Source: an uncultured Bacteroidota bacterium (GTDB taxonomy: Bacteria > Bacteroidota > Bacteroidia > B-17B0 > Aurantibacillaceae). Taken from it: a stretch of 64,000 bases of DNA. Positions 28,236 through 37,226 of the stretch are shown one piece after another (positions within the stretch are counted from its first letter, which is position 1; every line of letters starts with the position of its first letter). The stretch lies in NCBI GenBank assembly GCA_937873155.1, contig CALMVZ010000013.1, positions 186,001 through 250,000 of the forward strand, given 5' to 3'. The translations under genes and the position numbers were made by a program. Under the pieces are notes generated by a model. It was given only the letters and a program-made list of their open reading frames with translations, made no database searches and was not told the origin of the DNA.

Positions 28236-28450
28236 TATCTTACAACGCAACTTGCACCGGGGCTTGAAGTTTGGTATTGGGATTGAAGAGCACTGCAAAA
28301 ACTCCTTGCCTCGCTTTTCTTTACATTAATGTAGGTAGCAGTGCCTAAAGTTGTACCACTGCTATCTGTGCATGTGCAGCTCCGGTCTTTACGGCACGAA
28401 CTTAAACCTGCCAATAGTACCGACATCAATAAAATCAACTTCTTTGTCAT
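28235..28450 (-). CDS. small cysteine lipoprotein, first of three tandem paralogues
   Basis: 71 residues: MTKKLILLMSVLLAGLSSC signal with lipobox, then RKDRSCTCTDSSG (C-x-C), KKSEARSFCSAL and the C-terminal GASCVVR. It heads the three-gene set. The pattern is lipid Cys, a basic spacer, CxC, an extended strand, a KKxxxxxxC helix start and a last Cys. I know no named family with this exact pattern, though small 'CxC' lipoproteins are common in Bacteroidota. Confidence 0.7.
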   Translation of the reverse strand: MTKKLILLMSVLLAGLSSCRKDRSCTCTDSSGTTLGTATYINVKKSEARSFCSALQSQYQTSSPGASCVVR

Positions 28451-28549
28451 AATTAAAACTTATAGTACAAAAGTAATTTATAAATTTAGAATTCAAAAAA
28501 TAGTTATAAGGTTAATAGATAACCAATAACCGGTAACCAACCACTACTA

Positions 28550-29131
28550 ATGAACTATTTAGCCCACTCCTTCTTATCATTCAACAATGAGCCTCTAACC
28601 GTGGGTAATTTTATAGCTGATCATATTAAATTAGCTGCAGCGGAACATTTACCTGAGGATATACGACAAGGGATATTGCTTCATAGACGGATCGATTATT
28701 TTACGGATACACATCCTTTATTCATTAAAAGTAAACGTAATTTTTATGGCGGTTTCGAAAGGTATAGCGGGGTTCTGACAGATATTTATTACGATCACAT
28801 CCTAGCTAAAAATTTTAGTAAATATTCTGTGATCGGTCTGCAGCAATTCACCGAGAACATTTACGCTTTACTTCATCGTAACAAACAACATTTGCCTGAA
28901 TCTTCGATTGGATTTTTGAAGTATGCGCAAAAGAATAACACTTTTTTCGAATACTCGAAGATCGGAGGAATAGAACTTGTTCTGAAACATTTGTCTTATC
29001 GTATCAATCACGGTATTTTTCTGAACGAATCGTTGCCATTATTTGTGGCCAATGAAAAGAAGATAGAGGAAGATTTTTTAGAATTCTTTGAAGACCTTAT
29101 TAAAGAAGTGAAAGCTTTTAAGAGTTCGTAG
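28550..29131 (+). CDS. acyl carrier protein phosphodiesterase-like protein
   Basis: 193 residues of the AcpH (DUF479) family: MNYLAHSFLSFNNEPLTVGNFIADHIK at the N-terminus, then ILLHRRIDYFTDTHPLFIKSK, and LTDIYYDHILAKNF, which holds metal-binding Asp and His. AcpH removes the 4'-phosphopantetheine arm from ACP in gammaproteobacteria; Bacteroidota members share the fold but their activity is less certain. Cytosolic. It stands alone between the lipoprotein set (divergent) and lolD (convergent). Confidence 0.85.
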   Translation: MNYLAHSFLSFNNEPLTVGNFIADHIKLAAAEHLPEDIRQGILLHRRIDYFTDTHPLFIKSKRNFYGGFERYSGVLTDIYYDHILAKNFSKYSVIGLQQFTENIYALLHRNKQHLPESSIGFLKYAQKNNTFFEYSKIGGIELVLKHLSYRINHGIFLNESLPLFVANEKKIEEDFLEFFEDLIKEVKAFKSS

Positions 29132-29210
29132 TTTGGAGTTCGTGGAGATAGATTTACGGGTAGTGTATGTATAAAGATTCATTCGTACTTAGTAACCCGT
29201 CTTTCGTATT

Positions 29211-29861
29211 TCAAATAACATGGCCGTCTTTCATGGTTATTTTCCTGTCTGCCATGTTGGCAAGTTCAGTGTTGTGAGTTACAATTACGAAAGTTTGATC
29301 CAGTTCTTTCCGCAGGTTAAAAAACAAGTGATGTAATTCTTCAGCTGTTTTACTATCCAGGTTTCCTGAAGGCTCATCTGCAAAGATGATTTTAGGGGAA
29401 TTGATCAATGCTCTTGCCACAGCTACGCGTTGTTGTTCACCACCCGATAATTCGGAAGGTTTATGCGTGAAACGGTCTTTTAATCCAAGATAATCCAATA
29501 ATTCTTTGGCTTTTGTCTCAGCTTGTTTTTTTGAGGTTCCTGCGATCAAAGCCGGCATGCAAACATTTTCCAAAGCATCGAATTCAGGTAAGAGATGATG
29601 GAATTGAAAAACAAATCCAATATTTAAATTACGGAAGGCTGCTAATTTTTTATCGTTCAATTTATAAACGTCGGTGCCATCAATTAGTAATTCCCCTGAG
29701 GTCGGACGATCTAACGTCCCTAAAATTGTAAGCAAAGTTGTTTTTCCGGCACCTGATGAACCGACAATTGAAATGACCTCGCCTTTATTGATATCAATGG
29801 TAATGCCTTTTAAGATCTCAAGTTCACCGTATTTTTTATGTATGTTCTTTGCTGATATCAT
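29211..29861 (-). CDS. lolD: LolD-like ABC transporter ATPase
   Basis: 216 residues of the MacB/LolD ATPase family: Walker [12 protein letters not shown] (about 35-45), signature [15 protein letters not shown], Walker [13 protein letters not shown] and the H-loop VTHNTELA. LolD drives release of lipoproteins from the inner membrane with a LolC/E-type permease, none of which is adjacent here. The gene starts 3 bases after the stop of the DASS transporter, so the two are probably one transcript. Related ATPases serve other exporters, hence moderate confidence in the symbol. Confidence 0.82.
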   Translation of the reverse strand: MISAKNIHKKYGELEILKGITIDINKGEVISIVGSSGAGKTTLLTILGTLDRPTSGELLIDGTDVYKLNDKKLAAFRNLNIGFVFQFHHLLPEFDALENVCMPALIAGTSKKQAETKAKELLDYLGLKDRFTHKPSELSGGEQQRVAVARALINSPKIIFADEPSGNLDSKTAEELHHLFFNLRKELDQTFVIVTHNTELANMADRKITMKDGHVI

Positions 29862-29864
29862 TCT

Positions 29865-31328
29865 TTACAAAAATAGGTAACAAAATACGCTTATCAATAC
29901 AATTCCTATAAAATCTAATACCAAACCTACGCGGAACATGTCTTTTATCTCAATTTGTTTGGTTCCGAACACAATAGTATTTGCCGCAGTAGCCACTGGT
30001 AACATAAATCCTAACGATGCGGCAAACGTAGCCGGGATCATTAATACTAAAGGAGGCAGATCAAGATTTTTCTGTAAAGCGATCATCACCGGAATAGCTA
30101 ATTGAATACTCGCAATATTAGAAGCAAACTCGCTGATGATACAAACAACAGTACAAATACATATGATAACTATGAAAGGATTTGCCCCCTGAAGGACTTT
30201 TAAAGAGCCCGCTAACCAACCGCTTAATCCTGAGACTTCGAAACCATAAGCTAAAGCAAAACCGCTTCCGAACATTAAAATAATGTCGTAACGGATCTTT
30301 TTCGCATCTTCCCAGGTTAAAAGCGCTTCTTTTTTATTCTTTTTAGAAGGAATTAAGAATAATAATAAAGCCGCAGCTACTGCTACAATTGAATCATCAA
30401 TGAATTTGGATTCTTTAAACAAATGCCCCCAGCCTTTGTATTTAAAAGTTCCGAGATCTACATCCGCTCTCGTGAACCATAAAATAGCGCAAACCACAAA
30501 AATACTGAACACCCATTTTTCTTCATAAGATGTTTTCCCTAAAGATCTGTAATTCGTTTTAAAAAAATCTTTAGTGAGATCAATTTTTAAGGTCTTATCA
30601 AAATAATATTTCGATAAGACAAAGAAAGTGCCGATCAAAAAAATAAATGATAATGGAAACCCAATTGCGGCCCAGCTTAAAAAATTGAGATCATGATTTT
30701 CAGGGAATGCTTCTTTATAAGCTTTGAAAAAATACATATTAGGAGGGGTTCCAACCGGCGTGGCTAATCCGCCAATGGTGGCCGAATAAGCAAGTCCTAA
30801 TAATAAGGCTGCCGCAAAATGTTTGCGGTGTTTTTCCGTATCAATATATTTTTCGGTTTCTAAAATCAAAGCCAGTACTGCGCTGAATAACATCATACAA
30901 GTAGCAGTATTGCTTATCCAGTTACTGATCAGATAAGAAGTTAACATCACACCTAATAAAATGCTGGTTGGTTTAGTTCCGACAACCGATAAAATTTTTA
31001 CAGCAATACGTTTATGCAGGTCCCATTTCTCAATAGCAAAGGCGATCATAAATCCACCCAGGAATAAAAAAATGATGCTATCAGTATATTGTTGAGCTAC
31101 CAGTTTAGCATCCGCTAATCCTAAAATTGGCATCATAAGGATAGGGATCAAAGCAGTGACGGCTAAATGAACCGCTTCTGTGAACCACCAAATAGCCATC
31201 CAAACAGCTATTCCTGCCATTAAGGTGACTTTTGGATTACCGGGCTGCAGATCGAAAAATATCCAAAGAATGGATGCGGCCAAAGGACCGGCAATAATTG
31301 GTATATATCTTTTTAAAGAAGACTGCAC
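29865..31328 (-). CDS. DASS/SLC13-family sodium-coupled anion symporter
   Basis: 487 residues with about 11-12 membrane helices. It takes up dicarboxylates, sulfate or similar anions with Na+. The first Na-binding motif is intact (SNWISNTATCMML, about residue 136). The second, in ISEFASNIASIQLAIPV (about 405), has Ile where SNT is usual. The family is clear; the substrate cannot be read. The altered second motif may mean different ion coupling. It is followed by lolD in the same transcript. Confidence 0.88.
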   Translation of the reverse strand: MQSSLKRYIPIIAGPLAASILWIFFDLQPGNPKVTLMAGIAVWMAIWWFTEAVHLAVTALIPILMMPILGLADAKLVAQQYTDSIIFLFLGGFMIAFAIEKWDLHKRIAVKILSVVGTKPTSILLGVMLTSYLISNWISNTATCMMLFSAVLALILETEKYIDTEKHRKHFAAALLLGLAYSATIGGLATPVGTPPNMYFFKAYKEAFPENHDLNFLSWAAIGFPLSFIFLIGTFFVLSKYYFDKTLKIDLTKDFFKTNYRSLGKTSYEEKWVFSIFVVCAILWFTRADVDLGTFKYKGWGHLFKESKFIDDSIVAVAAALLLFLIPSKKNKKEALLTWEDAKKIRYDIILMFGSGFALAYGFEVSGLSGWLAGSLKVLQGANPFIVIICICTVVCIISEFASNIASIQLAIPVMIALQKNLDLPPLVLMIPATFAASLGFMLPVATAANTIVFGTKQIEIKDMFRVGLVLDFIGIVLISVFCYLFL

Positions 31329-31330
31329 GT

Positions 31331-31420
31331 TATAAAGTTATCAGTTATTGATTATCGGTTATCAGTTATTGGTTAACAGTTATCAACCAATAACCTTATA
31401 ACTCAATAACCAATAACCTG
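31331..31420. repeat. A/T-rich simple inverted repeat region
   Basis: Overlapping copies of GTTATCAGTTATTG and its complements (CAATAACC, AACCAATAACC) fill the space between the DASS gene and fmt. A related AACCAATAACCGGTAACC stretch lies at about 28520-28540. It can fold into weak hairpins. No gene is visible. Confidence 0.5.
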
Positions 31421-31441
31421 TAATTCGTATATTCGTATTCG

Positions 31442-32383
31442 ATGAAAATAGTATTTATGGGAACACCGGAATTCGCGGTGCCATGTTTAGATATATTGGT
31501 CAAGAACCATTACGATGTAGTCGGAGTGGTGACCGTGCCCGATAAACCGGCGGGGCGCGGACAGCAAATGCAGGAAAGTGCTGTAAAGAAATTCGCGGTT
31601 GCTAATGGATTAAAAGTACTGCAGCCTTTAAAATTAAAAGACCCTGAATTCATTAAAGAGTTGAAAAATTTGAATGCTGATCTGCAAATTGTAGTTGCAT
31701 TCAGAATGTTGCCCGAGGAAGTTTGGAACATGCCAAAACTGGGCACATATAATCTGCATGGTTCTTTGTTGCCAAAATATCGCGGAGCAGCGCCAATTAA
31801 TTGGGCTATCATTAATGGTGAGACTGAAAGCGGTGTTACTACTTTTAAATTAAAGCACGAGATCGATACCGGAAGTACATTGTTCCAGGAAAAAGTAAAG
31901 ATCTCAGAAACGACTACTGCCGGTGATCTGCACGATGAATTAATGAAAGTGGGTGCGGAGCTTATTTTGAAAACAGTAAAAGCAGTTGAAAGCGGTAATA
32001 TTGATCTGAAAAAACAAGATGATTCATTAGCTATTCATGCGCCTAAGATATTTAAAGACACCTGTAAGATCGATTGGAGTAAAACGCCAAAAGAAATTTA
32101 TAATTTGATACGTGGCCTTTCTCCGTATCCGGCAGCTTTTACTGAGTTTAAAGATGCGAATGGAAATACATTATCTTTGAAAATATTTTCTTCAACAAAG
32201 GAAGAAGGTGCTGTTTCAAAAACTAACGGTTATGTCACCTCCGACAACAAAACTTTTCTGAAAGTGGCTTGCAACGGCGGTTTTATCAGTATAAAAGAAC
32301 TGCAGCTGCAGGGAAAAAAGAAAATGACGACTGAAGAATTCCTCCGAGGTTACCGTTTTCCTGAAAATGTTGCATTTCTGTAA
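31442..32383 (+). CDS. fmt: methionyl-tRNA formyltransferase
   Basis: Formylates Met-tRNA(fMet) with 10-formyl-THF for translation initiation. 313 residues, the usual length. It begins MKIVFMGTPEFAVPCLDIL, then VTVPDKPAGRGQ, the signature SLLPKYRGAAPINWAI (about 109-124) with the catalytic Asn/His/Asp neighbourhood, and a C-terminal domain with IYNLIRGLSPYPAAF. An intact initiator tRNA gene, the substrate of this enzyme, lies at 46.8 kb. Confidence 0.97.
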   Translation: MKIVFMGTPEFAVPCLDILVKNHYDVVGVVTVPDKPAGRGQQMQESAVKKFAVANGLKVLQPLKLKDPEFIKELKNLNADLQIVVAFRMLPEEVWNMPKLGTYNLHGSLLPKYRGAAPINWAIINGETESGVTTFKLKHEIDTGSTLFQEKVKISETTTAGDLHDELMKVGAELILKTVKAVESGNIDLKKQDDSLAIHAPKIFKDTCKIDWSKTPKEIYNLIRGLSPYPAAFTEFKDANGNTLSLKIFSSTKEEGAVSKTNGYVTSDNKTFLKVACNGGFISIKELQLQGKKKMTTEEFLRGYRFPENVAFL

Positions 32384-32417
32384 GGCTTTAGTGTCAAGGC
32401 TTGCGGGACGGGATGGT

Positions 32418-32437
32418 CTGTAACCCGCGTTAAACAA
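32418..32437. repeat. short repeat shared with position 8521
   Basis: CTGTAACCCGCGTTAAACAA differs by one base from the sequence at 8521-8540, which lies in the barrel-like gene. Here it is intergenic, in the 220 bases between fmt and the HU gene. Confidence 0.45.
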
Positions 32438-32508
32438 GGCGTTTCAGCCTTCACTTATGAACAAAACCCAGATTTATGAACAAAGATTATGTGTTTTCGA
32501 CGGAGACA

Positions 32509-32539
32509 CTTGACAAATTCTGAATACGTTATACATTTG
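32509..32539 (+). promoter_or_regulatory. promoter of the HU gene
   Basis: A CTTG element (TTG at 32510-32512), then 19 bases, then TACATTTG at 32532-32539, a full match to TANNTTTG. A 5' leader of about 55-60 bases follows before the HU ATG. Confidence 0.7.
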
Positions 32540-32570
32540 TTACGCAACAACAAGGATTGTTTAACTTACC

Positions 32571-32588
32571 CCGAAGGAGAGCCTTCGG
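32571..32588 (+). promoter_or_regulatory. 5' leader hairpin upstream of HU
   Basis: A perfect 7-base stem CCGAAGG/CCTTCGG with a 4-base loop, 15 bases before the ATG. The AAGGAG string inside it is too far from the start to serve as a ribosome site, so the hairpin may stabilise the message or regulate translation. Confidence 0.5.
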
Positions 32589-32603
32589 CTAAAAATTTTA
32601 AAA

Positions 32604-32882
32604 ATGAACAAAGCAGAATTAATCGACTCAATTGCCGCAAGCGCGAAATTGACAAAAGCTGATGCAGGACGTGCATTGGATGCAACTATCGACTCTATTC
32701 ACAAAGCCTTAAAAAAAGGTGAGCGTATCGGGTTAGTAGGTTTCGGATCTTTCTCTGTAGCAAAGCGTGCTGCAAGAACAGGCCGTAATCCTCAAACAGG
32801 AAAAGAAATTAAAATCGCAGCTAAACGTGTTGTGAAGTTCAAAGCCGGTGCTGAATTGGCGGGAACTGTGAACAAGAAGTAA
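32604..32882 (+). CDS. HU-family DNA-binding protein
   Basis: 92 residues. The N-terminal helices [32 protein letters not shown] are followed by the beta-arm core [27 protein letters not shown] and [10 protein letters not shown]. The GRNPQTG motif at the arm tip intercalates DNA in HU/IHF proteins. It compacts the chromosome. It has its own promoter and terminator, so it is monocistronic. Confidence 0.96.
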   Translation: MNKAELIDSIAASAKLTKADAGRALDATIDSIHKALKKGERIGLVGFGSFSVAKRAARTGRNPQTGKEIKIAAKRVVKFKAGAELAGTVNKK

Positions 32883-32902
32883 TTCTTCTTTTAAAGCATT
32901 AA

Positions 32903-32933
32903 AAAACCCCGTGATATTCTTACGGGGTTTTTT
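32903..32933 (+). terminator. terminator after HU
   Basis: The 10-base stem AAAACCCCGT/ACGGGGTTTT with an 11-base loop is followed by T residues. It is also oriented to serve the convergent gene at 32954. Confidence 0.85.
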
Positions 32934-32953
32934 GTTTTGAATGTTTTCAATTC

Positions 32954-33679
32954 TTACCTGTCATCATCATCGTGCTCTTCCACACTGAAATCATCTCCTC
33001 CTTCATCATCGCCCTCCATTTCATCTTCAGGTTCCTCAACTTCTGCATCATCTCCCTCCTCACCATCTAAACCTTCAAGATCAGTGGCATCAACACCTTC
33101 CACTTTTAAAGACTTGTAGATCTCACTTTCGTCTTCATGATCATCATCATCTTTCTTTGCTGCAGGTTTTTTGGCTTTATCGCCACCCATGATCGCAGCT
33201 AATAAAGCGTCGGCAGGATCTTCATCCTTGATAATATTTAATTGTTTGTATTGTTTGGGAGGAGTACCAATGCTTTTAGAGATATTCGGATATTTTACTT
33301 TCGCTTCTTCATTGGTGATCTTCATCATTTCCAATAAAAAGGTCCATTGCACATTCTCATCAAATACATAAACAAAGCGCTGGTGCGGTGTTTCAATATA
33401 CTTCGCGATCTTTGCGTCAGACATTAATTTTTTCGGATCTACTTTTAAGCGGATCTCTTCAGGAGTTAATTCAAGATCTTCTTTACGTAAAGTAATTTCA
33501 AGGCCCTTTCTCCAATAATCGTCACTCACAAAAAATGAAGCGGCATGTTTATTGTCGAATTTAAATGCTTCCTGGATAGTAGTATGAAGTTCTTCGAAGG
33601 TTTGCGCAGCTTTTATGTCAATGTCCCTGTAAACATCGTCGTTATCCTCGATAATAACCCTGAAACGATAAACTGCCAT
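32954..33679 (-). CDS. plasmid pRiA4b ORF-3-family protein
   Basis: 241 residues. The N-terminal 180 residues match the pRiA4b ORF-3 (IS1096 TnpR-like) family: MAVYRFRVIIEDNDDVYRDIDIKA, then FDNKHAASFFVSDDYWRKG and FVYVFDENVQWTFLLEM. The last 70 residues are almost all Asp, Glu and Gly (low complexity). Members occur widely on Bacteroidota chromosomes, often far from any transposon, and their function is unknown. No transposase is nearby, so I do not treat it as part of a mobile element. Confidence 0.8.
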   Translation of the reverse strand: MAVYRFRVIIEDNDDVYRDIDIKAAQTFEELHTTIQEAFKFDNKHAASFFVSDDYWRKGLEITLRKEDLELTPEEIRLKVDPKKLMSDAKIAKYIETPHQRFVYVFDENVQWTFLLEMMKITNEEAKVKYPNISKSIGTPPKQYKQLNIIKDEDPADALLAAIMGGDKAKKPAAKKDDDDHEDESEIYKSLKVEGVDATDLEGLDGEEGDDAEVEEPEDEMEGDDEGGDDFSVEEHDDDDR

Positions 33680-33713
33680 GGCGCTGAATTATTTTGTAAA
33701 GATAAAGTTTAAC

Positions 33714-34463
33714 TTACTTGCGTGCTTTGTAAATTTCCGATTTTGCGATTCCAATTCTATTGAAGAAATGCGTAAACGAAGTTCCTAATACTCCTAATCC
33801 GTATTTCATACTCCTGCTAAAATTGATCGAACTCGCTTCGGGAAAATATTTGGTCGGACAAGTTACTTCTGCAATATTGAACCCTGCATAAAATATCTGT
33901 GAGATCATCTGGTTATCAAAAACAAAATCATCCGAATTAGCATGATAATTTATTTTCTCTAAGATCTCTCTCGAAAACACACGGTAGCCGGTATGGTATT
34001 CCGATAATTTTTGTCCGATCAGAATATTTTGGGTCAAAGTTAAACAGCGATTGAAAATGTATTTATACATCGGCATGCCACCTTTTAAGGCACCTTTTCC
34101 CAGGATCCGGGAACCAAATGCCGCAGGATAAAGATCGTGAGCCAGCAAATATGTTAAGCTGTGAATTAATTTCGGGGTGTACTGGTAATCGGGATGCAAC
34201 ATCACTACAATATCAGCACCTAAACTAAGGGCTTTATCGTAACATGTTTTCTGGTTCCCACCGTAACCTTTATTTTTTTCGTGACTGATCACGTGTTTAA
34301 TGCCAATAGATTTTGCCACTTCCACGGTGTTATCCTTACTGCAATCATCCACCAGCACCACATCATCCACAATATCAAAAGGAATTTCATCGTAAGTACG
34401 TTTCAGAGTCAGGGCCGCATTATAAGCCGGCAGAACCACCACTATTTTCTTGTTATTGATCAT
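33714..34463 (-). CDS. family 2 glycosyltransferase (DPM1-like)
   Basis: 249 residues with a GT-A fold. It begins KIVVVLPAYNAALTL, followed by DDVVLVDDCSKDNTVEVAK and the DxD region ADIVVMLHPDYQY. There are no membrane helices, so it uses a nucleotide sugar or dolichol/undecaprenyl-linked sugar in the cytoplasm. It is divergent from the LptF/G operon with 82 bases between the starts, consistent with a shared envelope-polysaccharide role. Confidence 0.85.
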   Translation of the reverse strand: MINNKKIVVVLPAYNAALTLKRTYDEIPFDIVDDVVLVDDCSKDNTVEVAKSIGIKHVISHEKNKGYGGNQKTCYDKALSLGADIVVMLHPDYQYTPKLIHSLTYLLAHDLYPAAFGSRILGKGALKGGMPMYKYIFNRCLTLTQNILIGQKLSEYHTGYRVFSREILEKINYHANSDDFVFDNQMISQIFYAGFNIAEVTCPTKYFPEASSINFSRSMKYGLGVLGTSFTHFFNRIGIAKSEIYKARK

Positions 34464-34545
34464 AATATTTAAACAAAAATAACAATTTTGATTAATAACT
34501 AAGTAATGTTGGTTTTTAAATTTCAGCGTATCTTAGAGGCTTATA

Positions 34546-36021
34546 GTGCAGGCTAAAAAACTACATACTTTACTGGTCAAATCCTTCTTACCCCCGTTTT
34601 TTATAACGCTGTTTGTGAGTGTATTTATGTTCTTTTTGGTGAAGGTAGTAATTACCTACCTGGATGATTTTTTAGGCAAAGGTTTGGGCTTTTGGACTTT
34701 AGGAAAGCTATTCTTTTACGCCTGGGTAGCCATTATCCCGGAATGTATCCCGTTAGCCGTGCTTTTGGCTTCTATTATGACGATGGGAGGATTCGCAGAA
34801 AACTACGAATTGGCGGCTATGAAATCATCAGGATTATCACTTTACAGGATCATAAAACCGCTGTTCTATTGTGTTGTTTTGCTCGCGGTCTTAACATTTG
34901 TTTTCAATAATTTTATTTTACCCGGGGTCATGCTCAGGTCCCAATCGTTGTTGTGGGACATCCGGCAGGCTAAACCCGTGATGAATATCAAGGAAGGAAT
35001 TTTCTATAACAAGATCGATGATTACTCGATGCGCGTTGGTAAAAAAGGGAAAGATGGTGTAAGTATCGCGAACGTTTTGATCTATGATCATACTGATCGT
35101 GTGGGAAATAATAAACAACTGTATGCCGATAGCGGTGAGATGCGGATGAGTGCTGACACCAATTATTTAATAGTAAAATTACGTAATGGTAACCGGTACG
35201 AGCAGATCGTTCCGGAATTAGGTAAGCCTGATACTAAAGCATTTTCACAATTAAATTTCAAAGAACTTGTTGTAAATATTGAACTCACTGACTTTAAATT
35301 AAAACGTACCGATGAGGATGCTTTCGGTCATCATCACGAAATGATGAACATGTGGCAGATCAGTCACGAAGAAGATACTCTGGAAAAAAAGATAAACAGG
35401 AGATATGAAGGTTTGGATAACCAGGCACAGACCTATTTTTTCTACCGTACTTCGCTTTTTATAAAGAAACCGATCCGTCAACCCGTGAACATCCGGAAAT
35501 TCTATAACAGTTTATCAACCCCTCAGTTCAATATGGCTATCGAGAATGCGTTGAATATAGCACGTTCTTCCAGTGGATTTATTGATTCTGTTAATGATGG
35601 CAGCAAGGTAGATGAAGTTAATAAAATGGAATTTGCTATTGGCTGGCATGAAAAACTCAATGTTTGTTTTGCGTGTATCATTTTATTTTTTGTGGGGGCG
35701 CCCCTCGGCGCTATCATCCGTAAAGGCGGATTGGGATTGCCGGTGGTAATAGCTGTATTTTTCTTTTTAGCCTATTTTATTTTCAGCGGCGCATTCAAAG
35801 ATCTCGCTGTTGAAGGGGTTTTATCTCCATGGTTTGGTATGTGGCTGCCGCTTTTTATATTTTTACCGATAAGTATTTTCCTGACCTATAAAGCGGCAAC
35901 TGATTCCGCGCTATTTGATCTTGATGCTTATTTGCAACCCTTTAAAAAACTGTTTTCATCCCGTAGGATTAAACAAGATTTAAATAATAATAATCCAACG
36001 GAACAAAAATCCATAATATAA
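34546..36021 (+). CDS. LptF/LptG-family LPS export permease
   Basis: 491 residues, YjgP/YjgQ family: three N-terminal membrane helices (PPFFITLFVSVFMFFLVKVVI; LFFYAWVAIIPECIPLAVLLAS; FYCVVLLAVLTFVFNNFIL), a periplasmic beta-jellyroll middle (about 120-340), and three C-terminal helices. It moves LPS from the inner membrane towards the Lpt bridge. The start is GTG at 34546; no ATG fits the first helix. Its stop TAA overlaps the next ATG (TAATG), so the following glycosyltransferase is translationally coupled. Confidence 0.9.
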   Translation: MQAKKLHTLLVKSFLPPFFITLFVSVFMFFLVKVVITYLDDFLGKGLGFWTLGKLFFYAWVAIIPECIPLAVLLASIMTMGGFAENYELAAMKSSGLSLYRIIKPLFYCVVLLAVLTFVFNNFILPGVMLRSQSLLWDIRQAKPVMNIKEGIFYNKIDDYSMRVGKKGKDGVSIANVLIYDHTDRVGNNKQLYADSGEMRMSADTNYLIVKLRNGNRYEQIVPELGKPDTKAFSQLNFKELVVNIELTDFKLKRTDEDAFGHHHEMMNMWQISHEEDTLEKKINRRYEGLDNQAQTYFFYRTSLFIKKPIRQPVNIRKFYNSLSTPQFNMAIENALNIARSSSGFIDSVNDGSKVDEVNKMEFAIGWHEKLNVCFACIILFFVGAPLGAIIRKGGLGLPVVIAVFFFLAYFIFSGAFKDLAVEGVLSPWFGMWLPLFIFLPISIFLTYKAATDSALFDLDAYLQPFKKLFSSRRIKQDLNNNNPTEQKSII

Positions 36022-37226
36022 TGCGCGTACTTCAATTGTGTAATAAAGCTCCTTATCCGCCAAACGATGGCAGTTCCATTGCTATTTACAATATGGGACA
36101 AGGATTTATTTCGAATGGGGTAGAGTTACATGTACTAACTATCAATACTAAAAAGCATTTTAAGAAAGATTCGGATGTACCACAGGAGTACCGAACAAAA
36201 GCTAATTATCAGTCTGTTTTTGAGAATACAGATGTGAGTGCTTTCGGAGCTTTGAAGAATTTATTTTCAGGAGAATCTTATTTTGTGAGCCGTTTTTATT
36301 TCAGCGCTTTTGAGAACAAGTTAATTGAAAAATTAAAAGCGAATACTTTTGATGTGATCCAGCTTGAAGGATTGTTCGTGGCTACGTATATTCCTGTTAT
36401 AAAAAAATATTCAAAGGCTAAAATTGTTCTGCGGGCACATAACATTGAATACCTTATCTGGGAACGTCACTTGAAGAATGAACCGTCATTATTCAAAAAA
36501 ATGTATCTCGGTTTACAAACCAGGCGTTTGAAAAGATTCGAATTAAAAGTATTGAACGAGATCGATTCGATAGTTACCATTACTGATGTTGATAAAAGTG
36601 TTTTTGAAAAGGAAGGATTTAAAAAACCGATATACACCTGCATCACCGGGGTTGATGTAGAACAGTACAGAAAAAAGACCGGCACTGTCAGAAAGCCGAA
36701 GACCATTTTTCATTTTGCGAGTATGGATTGGATGCCGAATATTGAAGCGGTAGAATGGTTCCTCAGCAATTGCTGGAAAAATGTTTTGAAGCAAGTGCCC
36801 GATGCAAAATTCGTAATGGCCGGGCGACACATGCCGCAAAAGCTTGCTAAATTAAAATTGCCGAATGTCCAGGTTGTTGAAAGTGTAAAAGATTCCAAAG
36901 TGTTTTACAATGAGCATGAGATAATGGTAGTCCCGTTATTATCAGGTAGCGGTTTACGTATAAAATTAATAGAGGGATTGGCTTATGGAAAAGCAATTGT
37001 TTCCACTTCTATCGGTGCTGAAGGAATTAATTATACCTCAGGGAAAAATATGCTGATCGCAGATACAGCCACGGATTTTACGCGGGCTGTAGTGGAATTA
37101 TTAAGAGATGATACCAAACGCCAGACATTGGAGCAAGGGGCTCTGAATTTTGCTGAAAAAGAATGTGACAATAAAAAAGTAGTGGCAGGATTGGTAAATT
37201 TTTACAAAAACGTTTTGAATGTATAA
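36021..37226 (+). CDS. family 4 glycosyltransferase (GT-B)
   Basis: 401 residues. The N-terminal domain begins MRVLQLCNKAPYPPNDGSS. The C-terminal domain carries VPLLSGSGLRIKLIEGLAYGKAIVSTSIGAEG, the sugar-nucleotide-binding loop of GT4 enzymes. No membrane segment. It starts in the stop of the LptF/G gene and overlaps the next glycosyltransferase by 8 bases, so it belongs to the same operon. It probably acts on lipid A core or a surface glycan; the sugar is unknown. Confidence 0.87.
   Translation: MRVLQLCNKAPYPPNDGSSIAIYNMGQGFISNGVELHVLTINTKKHFKKDSDVPQEYRTKANYQSVFENTDVSAFGALKNLFSGESYFVSRFYFSAFENKLIEKLKANTFDVIQLEGLFVATYIPVIKKYSKAKIVLRAHNIEYLIWERHLKNEPSLFKKMYLGLQTRRLKRFELKVLNEIDSIVTITDVDKSVFEKEGFKKPIYTCITGVDVEQYRKKTGTVRKPKTIFHFASMDWMPNIEAVEWFLSNCWKNVLKQVPDAKFVMAGRHMPQKLAKLKLPNVQVVESVKDSKVFYNEHEIMVVPLLSGSGLRIKLIEGLAYGKAIVSTSIGAEGINYTSGKNMLIADTATDFTRAVVELLRDDTKRQTLEQGALNFAEKECDNKKVVAGLVNFYKNVLNV

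Noticed and set aside
32954-33679. pRiA4b ORF-3 protein as evidence of an insertion sequence
   Set aside because: No transposase or inverted repeats flank it, and the family is common on chromosomes.
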